From Mucilaginibacter sp. L294 (GTDB lineage Bacteria > Bacteroidota > Bacteroidia > Sphingobacteriales > Sphingobacteriaceae), in contig NZ_LGEK01000043.1 in the NCBI RefSeq assembly GCF_001636615.1, forward strand, positions 1 through 40,622: DNA of 40,622 bases, in the 5' to 3' direction. Each line of letters starts with the position of its first letter. Positions within the stretch are counted from its first letter, which is position 1. The notes under the pieces are model-generated. The model saw nothing but the letters and a program-made list of their open reading frames with translations. It ran no database searches and had not been told where the DNA came from. The translations under genes and the position numbers were made by a program. Positions 24,833 through 32,162 of this stretch are shown here, one piece after another.

Positions 24833-25840
24833 ATGGTTACCACTTTACTTGTTGCTGTAGTTGCCCTGGCGCTTATTTTTGATTACACCAATGGTTTTCA
24901 TGATGCCGCCAACTCTATAGCTACCATTGTTTCAACAAAGGTATTAACACCTTTCCAGGCAGTATTACTTGCCGCTGTATTTAACTTTGCCGCTTACTTT
25001 TTTATAAAAGACCATAAGGTAGCCAACACGGTTGCCAAAACAGTGCATGAAGAATTTATTACCCTGCATGTAGTATTGGCCGGCCTTATTGCCGCTATTA
25101 CCTGGAATTTAACCACCTGGTGGTTTGGTATCCCATCCAGTTCGTCGCATACACTGATAGGTGGCTTTGCCGGGGCGGGTATCACAAACGCATTGTTTCT
25201 GGGCAAGCACGCTTTTGATGCCATTAACTCTCACTATATCTTAACCATTATCGCTTACATTGTATTAGCGCCATTTATAGGTTTGATCATTGCATACTTT
25301 ATAACTATCCTTATACTTCATATTTGTAAGCGGGCTAAACCTGCTATTGCCGAACGCTGGTTTAAACGCCTTCAACTGGTATCAGCAGCGGCATTAAGCT
25401 TTGCGCATGGTACTAACGACGCGCAAAAAGTAATGGGTATTTTATACGTAAGCCTGGTAGCTTCAAAAATTATTATCAGCGGCTCGCCTATGCCGGAATG
25501 GATCCCGCTGGCTTGTTACTCGGCCATATCATTAGGTACCATGTCTGGCGGTTGGAAGATCGTGAAAACCATGGGTTCAAAGATCACTAAGATAACCCCC
25601 TTAGAGGGCGTAGCTGCAGAAACTGCAGGCGCGGTAACTTTATTTATTACCGAGCATTTTGCTATCCCGGTTTCAACTACGCATACCATTACAGGTTCTA
25701 TCATTGGCGTTGGTTTAACAAAACGTGTATCGGCAGTGCGCTGGGGGGTAACCATTAACCTCGTTTGGGCCTGGATAATTACCATCCCTATTTCGGCCTT
25801 AATAGCTGGTTTGGTTTTTATGCTGGTTAGGCATTGGTAA
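24833..25840 (+). CDS. PiT family inorganic phosphate transporter
   Basis: The 335-residue membrane protein shows the two inverted PiT repeats: FDYTNGFHDAANSIATIVSTK near the N-terminus with SSSSHTLIGGFAGAG, and LSFAHGTNDAQKVMGI with VSTTHTITGSIIGVGLTKR in the second half. GANxA-type FHDAANS and HGTNDAQ signatures bind phosphate and the coupling ion. About ten hydrophobic segments span the protein. It imports phosphate, probably with protons or sodium, across the inner membrane. It forms an operon with the DUF47 gene upstream; the DUF4197 gene begins 35 bp downstream. Confidence 0.94.
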   Translation: MVTTLLVAVVALALIFDYTNGFHDAANSIATIVSTKVLTPFQAVLLAAVFNFAAYFFIKDHKVANTVAKTVHEEFITLHVVLAGLIAAITWNLTTWWFGIPSSSSHTLIGGFAGAGITNALFLGKHAFDAINSHYILTIIAYIVLAPFIGLIIAYFITILILHICKRAKPAIAERWFKRLQLVSAAALSFAHGTNDAQKVMGILYVSLVASKIIISGSPMPEWIPLACYSAISLGTMSGGWKIVKTMGSKITKITPLEGVAAETAGAVTLFITEHFAIPVSTTHTITGSIIGVGLTKRVSAVRWGVTINLVWAWIITIPISALIAGLVFMLVRHW

Positions 25841-25875
25841 TTAGATACTGGCAGCAAATTTGCTTACCTTATTGC

Positions 25876-26598
25876 ATGAAAAAAACACTTATCCTTATCC
25901 CGTTCCTTTTTATTTTACTTTGCAGCTGCGACACGCTTAACCAGGTTGCACAAAGTACCGTTCAGCAAACCGGTAACCCTACTAACATTGAAATTGGCAA
26001 CGGCCTTAAGCAGGCCCTTGAACTGGCCACCGGCAAAAGCTCTGACCAGCTTTCAACCGTTAACGGCTTTTTTGGCAACGCTGCCGTTAAGATACTTTTC
26101 CCGCCCGAAGCGCAAAAAGTTGAAAAAACACTGCGTAGCATTGGCTTAGGCAAACTGGCCGATAATGTGATACTATCCCTTAACCGCGCGGCCGAAGATG
26201 CTGCCGGTAAAGCAAAACCTATATTTGTTAGCGCCATTAAACAAATGACCCTTACTGATGTAACCAACATCCTGCTAGGCAACAAGGATGCAGCTACGCA
26301 ATACTTTAAGCGCACCACCACCCTGCAACTGGCAGCAAGCTTTAAACCGGTTATACAAACCAGCTTAAACAATGTAGGTGCCACTAAGTACTACAATGAC
26401 GCAGCCGCCGCTTACAATAAAGTGCCGTTTGTGAGTAAAGTTAACCCCGATATTACAGATTATGTTACCCAAAAAGCAATTGACGGTTTATTTGTTGAAA
26501 TAGCACAGGAAGAACTTAACATACGCCAAAACCTTGGCGCGCGTACCACACCACTACTGCAAAAAGTATTTGGTTACTACGATAAGAATAAGAAGTAA
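25876..26598 (+). CDS. DUF4197 lipoprotein
   Basis: The 240-residue protein has a lipoprotein signal peptide with lipobox LCSC (acylated cysteine at 18) and a helical DUF4197 domain: IEIGNGLKQALELATGKSSDQL, FFGNAAVKILFPPEAQKVEKTL, LSLNRAAEDAAGKAKPIFV and AIDGLFVEIAQEELNIRQN. The family function is unknown. The frame is open from 25834, but that would add 14 residues before the signal peptide, so the ATG at 25876 is used. It may be transcribed with the phosphate transporter genes and ends in a strong terminator, which marks the end of that unit. Confidence 0.9.
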   Translation: MKKTLILIPFLFILLCSCDTLNQVAQSTVQQTGNPTNIEIGNGLKQALELATGKSSDQLSTVNGFFGNAAVKILFPPEAQKVEKTLRSIGLGKLADNVILSLNRAAEDAAGKAKPIFVSAIKQMTLTDVTNILLGNKDAATQYFKRTTTLQLAASFKPVIQTSLNNVGATKYYNDAAAAYNKVPFVSKVNPDITDYVTQKAIDGLFVEIAQEELNIRQNLGARTTPLLQKVFGYYDKNKK

Positions 26599-26619
26599 TA
26601 TTTAGACCTGAGATATTTT

Positions 26620-26655
26620 AAAAGGCGATAGGTTTAAAAACCTGTCGCCTTTTTG
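26620..26655 (+). terminator. Intrinsic terminator after the DUF4197 gene
   Basis: A 16-bp stem (26620-26635 and 26638-26653) with one G-T pair, loop AA, core AGGCGATAGG, then T residues. It closes the phosphate block. Confidence 0.9.
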
Positions 26656-26681
26656 CGTTCATGTTATTCTAAGCGAGTTTG

Positions 26682-26752
26682 TGTCATCCTGAGCTTATCG
26701 AAGGATTGATCGATTAACCGTCTACTAATGGTTCGACAAGCTCATCATGACA
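26682..26752. repeat. Paired inverted repeat, TTCGACAAGCTCATCATGACA family
   Basis: The left arm (26682-26706) and right arm (26728-26752) match at about 20 of 25 positions as inverted copies (TGTCAtnnTGAGCTTnTCGAA). Other copies lie at 4078 and 30645. It separates the convergent DUF4197 and anti-sigma-like genes. Confidence 0.75.
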
Positions 26753-26771
26753 TGAAATTTATAGCGATGGA

Positions 26772-28076
26772 TTATTTATGAAACACTACCTTAACCTTAA
26801 CTTCTTCGGCATTTCCGGTGGTGTTGCCGCTCCATAGCGGGCCATCTTTTATCAGGCTGATGGCTTTGGCATCAGTAGCGGCATTTAGGCTTTTGGTTAC
26901 ATTAATATTGGCGATAGTACCGTTAGCATTAACCGTAAAGGTAAGTTCAACTGTGCCTTCCTTCCCATCAGTACTAATTGCATTGTCCTGAAGATATTTT
27001 TTGAACGCATCCCATCCATTTTTTGGGCGCGCTTTTTCGGCTCTAACCTTTTTAGCACGCCCGGCCACTACTACCTCATTCAGCGAGCTTCTGTATTCAT
27101 CCAGTTCAACCTTTAGGCTATCAGAACCTTTTACATCAAGCGTTTTGCTATTATAACCGTAATACCCAACTGAGAGGGCATCATCCTTTTTAACATTTGG
27201 CAGGGTAAATTTGCCATTTACATCTGTTTGTGTGCCTACGGGTTTACCCACTACTTTTACAGATGCACCCGGTAATGGTGAACCATTCGTCCGGTCGAGC
27301 ACCACGCCCGATATCAGGTTGGATGGCAAGCCTGCCTGGCTCAAACCATAAGCGCTATTATCGCCCGGCCTGCCCGGCCTTACCGTAAAATCGGCACCTT
27401 TTGCCTTGCTGCTTAGCACAGTTAAAGCTGATGCATTATTGGTAGTTGCTACTGTGCCGCCACCCAATACCGTATCCTGCCTTTTGGAGGCCATATAACC
27501 CATTATCTTATCTTCCATTGCAGAGCTATCCGGCATTTTCTTAAAAATATCCATTTGCTCAGCATTTGTTTCGCTTACGGCAACCGGCGCCTCGTATTGA
27601 TTGGAGTGGATTATAGGCGCATAATTTTTTACAGGCTTGGACTGGTTATATGCCATGCGTGCATGCGGTGTATCCAATATTGTTTGTATGGCTTTTTTAT
27701 CCGTTACAATAGCTGTAGTGTCGGATGCAGTAGGTTTTGTTGGTTGCGTCATAGCTACTTTTGCAGCCTGCTCCGGTTTATTGCTTTTATACAATATGCC
27801 AACAATAACGGCAAAGCCAACCACACTGGCAGCAATTGATATTACCGCCCATGGTATCAATCGCCTGGTTTTAGTAGCTGTGCGGGCTTGTAAACGCTCC
27901 TGTAAGGCTGCCAGGTTATCCTGTTGAGCGCCTTTCTTACGGCCATACCCTTCCAGCGCGTCCATCAAAAACGGATCGTTCTGTGCCTCGCGCTCCAGGC
28001 GGTGCATAGCTTTTGCATCAAGCTCCCCGTTAAGGTACTTTTGTATTTGCTGTATGTCGGCCCTTTTATTGTCCAC
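26772..28076 (-). CDS. Anti-sigma-like membrane protein with CarboxypepD_reg and TonB_C domains
   Basis: The 434 residues read as a cytosolic helical N-terminus of anti-sigma type (about 1-70: IQKYLNGELDAKAMHRLE, DPFLMDALEGY, without a zinc motif), one membrane segment (about 73-95), a low-complexity periplasmic linker, a CarboxypepD_reg beta domain (about 254-328: ISGVVLDRTNGSPLPGASV), the SusC-style segment SLNEVVVAG (331-339) and a TonB C-terminal domain (about 352-432: VELTFTVNANGTIANINV). It overlaps the sigma factor gene by 11 bp, as sigma/anti-sigma pairs do, so it probably holds that factor and relays a periplasmic signal. Carrying both a TonB-box-like segment and a TonB_C domain on one chain is unusual. 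Binding to the sigma factor is inferred. Confidence 0.8.
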   Translation of the reverse strand: MDNKRADIQQIQKYLNGELDAKAMHRLEREAQNDPFLMDALEGYGRKKGAQQDNLAALQERLQARTATKTRRLIPWAVISIAASVVGFAVIVGILYKSNKPEQAAKVAMTQPTKPTASDTTAIVTDKKAIQTILDTPHARMAYNQSKPVKNYAPIIHSNQYEAPVAVSETNAEQMDIFKKMPDSSAMEDKIMGYMASKRQDTVLGGGTVATTNNASALTVLSSKAKGADFTVRPGRPGDNSAYGLSQAGLPSNLISGVVLDRTNGSPLPGASVKVVGKPVGTQTDVNGKFTLPNVKKDDALSVGYYGYNSKTLDVKGSDSLKVELDEYRSSLNEVVVAGRAKKVRAEKARPKNGWDAFKKYLQDNAISTDGKEGTVELTFTVNANGTIANINVTKSLNAATDAKAISLIKDGPLWSGNTTGNAEEVKVKVVFHK

Positions 28077-28641
28077 TATTCTTCTCCAAACAAATTTTAA
28101 GGTTGCGCTTTCCGTTCTGTATATAGCTTTTTACCTCGTTCATGGTAAAACCGGTTTCGTCGGCAACTTCTTTATAACACTTCTCATCCAGGTAAAATAA
28201 CTTAACACTTTGCTTTTGCGCAGGTATTAACTTATCCATACATCGTTCCAAAGCCTGCATGGCTTCTTCACGGCTTTCGGTATCAGGATGCAAAACCGGG
28301 GTAAATTCCACAAACTCATCTAAAGTTACGGTTTCTAACTTTTTACCGGCCCGCAGCTGCATCAGGCAATGGTTGCGGCTAAGCACATATAACCAGCTCC
28401 TGAACTGCTTAACATCATGCTGGTGCACCTTTTGCGCCAGTTCCTCAAATATGGCCATTACGGCATCCTGTGCCTGCTCTTCATCTTTTAAATATTTTAA
28501 ACCAACACCATAAACCAGGGGCATATAACGCTCGTACAGCCGGCCCAAAACTTTCAGGTCGCGGGTTTCCCGGTAGCTGTTCAGCAAAGCCTCGTCTGCG
28601 GTATCTTCTGGTTTAACTGGTTTGGTAAAAAACTTCATCAA
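28066..28641 (-). CDS. ECF-type RNA polymerase sigma factor
   Basis: The 191-residue protein has sigma-70 region 2 (LGRLYERYMPLVYGVGLKYL, then DEEQAQDAVMAIFEELAQKV and FRSWLYVLSRNHCLMQLR) and region 4 (LIPAQKQSVKLFYLDEKCYK, then EVADETGFTMNEVKSYIQNG with the final helix KRNLKICLE), with region 3 missing as in ECF factors. Its 3' end overlaps the anti-sigma-like gene by 11 bp, suggesting translational coupling and joint control. An 80-bp gap separates it from the divergent VWA protein gene, a possible target. A degenerate -7 box, TTATTTTG, lies 9 bp upstream of the ATG on the minus strand. ECF factors often activate their own operon, but no target motif can be defined from one region. Confidence 0.93.
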   Translation of the reverse strand: MMKFFTKPVKPEDTADEALLNSYRETRDLKVLGRLYERYMPLVYGVGLKYLKDEEQAQDAVMAIFEELAQKVHQHDVKQFRSWLYVLSRNHCLMQLRAGKKLETVTLDEFVEFTPVLHPDTESREEAMQALERCMDKLIPAQKQSVKLFYLDEKCYKEVADETGFTMNEVKSYIQNGKRNLKICLEKNSGQ

Positions 28642-28721
28642 GAGGCTTGCAAAATAATTTTTTTTAATGGCTTATGGAAATCGTATCTGCATTGCATCCT
28701 GTAATAAAAAACCAACGGACC

Positions 28722-30632
28722 ATGAAAAAGTTATTATTTATCCTAACTATGTTTATTGTGCTTGCCGGGTTTAAGCGCAATACAGCTACCCGTACCATTA
28801 CCGGGATAGTTTATTCTGCGGATGACAAGCAACCATTGCCCGGCGTAAGTGTGCTTGTAAAAGGCACAAACATCGGTACACAAACCAACGCTGCCGGTGC
28901 TTATTCTATTAATGTGCCAAATGGCAGTACAACCCTTGAGTTTAGCTTTATTGGGTATCAATCACAAAACATCAAAATTGGCAATAACACTAAAGTGAAT
29001 GTCACTTTAAAAGGATCATCAAATTCTTTAAACGAAGTTGTGGCAGCAGGATATAGTTCTGATAGGGCACAATATTCTTTATCAGGCAGGGCCGAAGGCC
29101 TACAAATGGCAAAACAGTATAAAGTTTCCAAAGAAGCGAGAAACATTTATGGATACATGGCCCCTGCCCCTGTTGCAGACAACGAAAGTTATAAAGGCAT
29201 CACCGAAAATACTTTTACTAATGCAGCATCAACCCCGTTATCAACCTTTTCTGTTGATGTGGATGCAGCATCATACAGTAATGTAAGGCGTTTTATCAAT
29301 AATGGGCAACTGCCCCCTGCCGATGCGGTGCGTGTTGAGGAGATGATCAATTATTTTAATTACGACCTTGCCGGCCCTACAGATGGCGGCCCGGTTGCCA
29401 TCCATACCGAGCTTTCATCAGCTCCCTGGAATACTAAACATCGCCTGTTGCGCATCGGCCTGAAAGCAAAAACCATCCCAACCAAAAACCTGCCGGCATC
29501 AAACCTGGTGTTTTTGGTAGATGTATCGGGCTCTATGAACATGGCTAATAAATTGCCACTGGTACAATCGTCGCTTAAAATGCTGGTTGACCAGTTACGC
29601 CCGCAGGATAAGGTTGCGTTGGTTGTGTATGCAGGTGCTGCCGGTGTGGTGCTGCCATCAACCGCCGGTGATAAAAAAGAGCGTATAAAAAATGCTATTG
29701 ATAACCTTAGCGCAGGCGGCTCAACTGCGGGCGGTGCGGGCATTAAGCTGGCTTATAGCATAGCTGCCGAAAACCTGATAAAAGGTGGTAACAATCGCAT
29801 TATACTGGCCACCGACGGCGATTTTAACGTAGGTGCATCAAGCGACGATGATATGGAAAAACTGATAGAAAAGAAACGCGAAAGCGGCATTTCCCTATCG
29901 GTATTGGGTTACGGAATGGGTAATTATAAAGACAGTAAAATGGAAACCCTGGCCGATAAGGGTAACGGTAACTACGCTTATATTGATAACATTACCGAAG
30001 CGCGCAAAACCCTGGTGAGTGAATTTGGCGGCACCTTATTTACCGTAGCTAAAGATGTGAAACTGCAAATAGAGTTTAACCCTGCCAAAGTACAAGCCTA
30101 TCGCCTGCTGGGTTATGAGAACCGCATTCTTAATAAAGAAGATTTTAACGATGATAAAAAAGATGCCGGCGACATAGGCAGCGGCCACACTGTTACCGCA
30201 TTTTATGAGATAGTACCCGCCGGGATAAAAGACGATTACATGGTAAGTGTTGATCCCTTAAAATATCAAAAGGTTAAACAAACGGCGCCGGTTACTACAG
30301 GCTCCGAAGAAATGATGACCATTAAATTCCGTTACAAAGAGCCTGTATCAGCTGTAAGCAAATTAAGCCAGGCTGTGGTTTATGATAAACCCATGAACTT
30401 TACTGCTACCAGTACCGATTTCAAATTTGCATCGGCCGTGGCCGAGGTTGGGATGCTGCTGCGCGATTCAAAATTTAAACAAAAAGCCAGCTATGCACAC
30501 GCTATTGCTACCGCCCGCGCCGGCAAGGGCACAGATAATGAAGGCTACCGTGCCGAGTTTATACGTTTGGCAGAGAGTTCAAAATTATTGAGCAGATCTA
30601 CCGAGCTGGCGAAGATTGGGGATGAGGAGTAG
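28722..30632 (+). CDS. Exported YfbK-type VWA protein with N-terminal CarboxypepD_reg domain
   Basis: The 636-residue protein has a signal peptide (about 1-18), a CarboxypepD_reg domain (about 25-97: ITGIVYSADDKQPLPGVSV) ending in SLNEVVAAG (102-110), a vWF_N region (about 162-218: PLSTFSVDVDAASYSNVRRF), a VWA domain (about 260-430) with an intact MIDAS (DVSGSMN 267-273, T335 in GGSTAGG, D365 in ATDGDFN), and a DUF3520 domain (about 437-625). This is the YfbK layout plus a SusC-like head. MIDAS VWA domains bind protein partners through a metal ion. It is divergent from the sigma/anti-sigma pair and shares the head domain with the anti-sigma-like protein. The ATG at 28722 is chosen because it starts the signal peptide; the frame is open from 28674. 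Confidence 0.9.
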   Translation: MKKLLFILTMFIVLAGFKRNTATRTITGIVYSADDKQPLPGVSVLVKGTNIGTQTNAAGAYSINVPNGSTTLEFSFIGYQSQNIKIGNNTKVNVTLKGSSNSLNEVVAAGYSSDRAQYSLSGRAEGLQMAKQYKVSKEARNIYGYMAPAPVADNESYKGITENTFTNAASTPLSTFSVDVDAASYSNVRRFINNGQLPPADAVRVEEMINYFNYDLAGPTDGGPVAIHTELSSAPWNTKHRLLRIGLKAKTIPTKNLPASNLVFLVDVSGSMNMANKLPLVQSSLKMLVDQLRPQDKVALVVYAGAAGVVLPSTAGDKKERIKNAIDNLSAGGSTAGGAGIKLAYSIAAENLIKGGNNRIILATDGDFNVGASSDDDMEKLIEKKRESGISLSVLGYGMGNYKDSKMETLADKGNGNYAYIDNITEARKTLVSEFGGTLFTVAKDVKLQIEFNPAKVQAYRLLGYENRILNKEDFNDDKKDAGDIGSGHTVTAFYEIVPAGIKDDYMVSVDPLKYQKVKQTAPVTTGSEEMMTIKFRYKEPVSAVSKLSQAVVYDKPMNFTATSTDFKFASAVAEVGMLLRDSKFKQKASYAHAIATARAGKGTDNEGYRAEFIRLAESSKLLSRSTELAKIGDEE

Positions 30633-30644
30633 ATAATTCTGTGT

Positions 30645-30705
30645 AATGGTGAGCCTGTCGAACCATATAGCTTACGCGTCATTGCTTCGAACCGCAATGG
30701 CGCGT
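30645..30705. repeat. Two repeat remnants and a 12-bp hairpin after the VWA gene
   Basis: ATGGTGAGCCTGTCGAACCAT (21 bases starting at 30645) is a single arm of the TTCGACAAGCTCA family. It is followed by the hairpin ACGCGTCATTGC/GCAATGGCGCGT (30674-30685 and 30694-30705, one G-T pair), which looks like a collapsed copy of the CGTCATTGCGAG element found at 34856. No T-tract follows, so it is not called a terminator. Confidence 0.55.
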
Positions 30706-30775
30706 GATTTATGCTACGTAATTGTAGCGTTTACAGAAGCATCTGCGTATTAGGTATATATTTATCGGCCTTATT

Positions 30776-31441
30776 ATGAAAAAAACACTCCTACTCCTTA
30801 TTCCTGCATTATTACTGTTCGGTTGTAAAAAAGAAAATGGCTCACCAAGGGTTGAAACCACTATTTCCGGGAGTAAATGGGATATTAAGATTGGAAGTTC
30901 GTACGCGGATGTTTATGCCCAGCTTCAAAAGTCGGGACAACAAAATAATTTCAATGAGGTTGATATTATTAACCAAAAACAAACTTTTACTAAGCCGGAA
31001 GAGATACAACAGAAGTTAAAATTCTACAGTATGATTTTGCTGCAGAAAAACACTACAGAGTTAGGAGGAATAAGTATAGACTATGATGGGGATAAAATAA
31101 CCTCGATTACAGGCCCCGGGCCTGCTCTAATTAGTAAATGGCCGCAGGATGCACCTGATGAATCCGCGCTGCATCAAGATGAGGCTGTTAATAATATTTA
31201 TACTAAGCTTTTAGCTATTTATAAATTGCCCGACTACGCCAACTATCAAATAACTTTAGCTTATAAAGCATTAACCAAACCCTTTGATCCGGATATGGCT
31301 AATTATAACGAGTGGGCCTTCTATATTACCAAATACCCTAAGCCGGGAATAAGCGGGACGTACTATATAAGGCTGCTTTTTAACAATGGCAAACTTAGTA
31401 TGATCCGTAGCGAGTATAAGGAATCGCAGGTTTATAATTAA
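30776..31441 (+). CDS. Lipoprotein of unknown function
   Basis: The 221-residue protein has a clear lipoprotein signal peptide (MKKTLLLLIPALLLFGC; lipobox LFGC, cysteine 17). The mature part contains SKWDIKIGSSYADVYAQLQ, then FYSMILLQKNTTELGGISI with DYDGDKITSITGPG, and a later segment with many aromatic and proline residues ending YYIRLLFNNGKLSMIRSEYK. I recognise no family; the pattern of beta strands and one helix suggests a small globular domain. It stands alone, convergent with the SMUG2 gene (8-bp gap), and follows a repeat-rich gap of 143 bp. Codon use looks like that of its neighbours. Confidence 0.75.
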   Translation: MKKTLLLLIPALLLFGCKKENGSPRVETTISGSKWDIKIGSSYADVYAQLQKSGQQNNFNEVDIINQKQTFTKPEEIQQKLKFYSMILLQKNTTELGGISIDYDGDKITSITGPGPALISKWPQDAPDESALHQDEAVNNIYTKLLAIYKLPDYANYQITLAYKALTKPFDPDMANYNEWAFYITKYPKPGISGTYYIRLLFNNGKLSMIRSEYKESQVYN

Positions 31442-31449
31442 GCGTTAAT

Positions 31450-32148
31450 TTAAATACTGCCGAACGCTTCCAGGTATTTATCGATATAAAACTGCTTGGT
31501 TTTGGCTTTATACTGCATAATAAAGCGGGGGTGTTCCAGCGCGATGATGTTGTTAAAGAACCTATGCTCATCATTCAGTTTCTTTAAAAACTTTTCATTT
31601 TGCCCTGTGCCAAAGCAGAAACAGGTATCGGTATGGCAGCCCAGGGCAATTTGCTTTTTGATGTTATCAATACTAAATGGGGTTACTGCCATGCAAAGCT
31701 CTTTGCTATCGTAATAATTATAGTTCTTCTCTTTCCCCTTATTATCTATAGTGGTAAAGCCCAGCGGGCAAACCGAACTGATATAGAATTTATTGTAAAA
31801 AGCTTCGGCACCACCATACGCATTTATTACTTCATAAACGTAAACAGATGATGGCTCATGGGTGATCTTTCCGTCGTAATCGATACCACACTCTGATTTT
31901 AGCCTTTTGGGATCGGTAAAGGGCACCCCTGTTAAACCGCTGCCAAACCTGCCGGGGTTAATGCCCAGGATAAGGTGGCGCTTATTATCGTCGTTGTAGT
32001 ATTTGTTATAAAATACCGACGAGATCTGCAAAGCGTTCTCCTCCTCTTTAAACGGGTTCATGATCCGGATGTTGGCAGGCAATGCAGGCCCGGTATACTC
32101 CAGCTGTTTGTTAAAATCAATTACCCTATCGGCAAAGCTCATCAGCAC
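31450..32148 (-). CDS. SMUG2-type DNA glycosylase (DUF4918)
   Basis: The 232-residue protein belongs to the uracil-DNA glycosylase superfamily branch called SMUG2, described from Pedobacter heparinus. The active-site motif GINPGRFGSGLTGVPFTDP (about 62-80) supplies the catalytic asparagine N64, and the second motif is H206 in EHPRFIMQY near the C-terminus. It would remove deaminated or damaged bases from DNA in the cytosol. It begins 14 bp after the DUF885 peptidase stop on the same strand, so the two may be co-transcribed although no functional link is evident. MLMS at the N-terminus offers a second possible start three codons in. Confidence 0.88.
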   Translation of the reverse strand: MLMSFADRVIDFNKQLEYTGPALPANIRIMNPFKEEENALQISSVFYNKYYNDDNKRHLILGINPGRFGSGLTGVPFTDPKRLKSECGIDYDGKITHEPSSVYVYEVINAYGGAEAFYNKFYISSVCPLGFTTIDNKGKEKNYNYYDSKELCMAVTPFSIDNIKKQIALGCHTDTCFCFGTGQNEKFLKKLNDEHRFFNNIIALEHPRFIMQYKAKTKQFYIDKYLEAFGSI

Positions 32149-32162
32149 ATTAAATTTTATGA

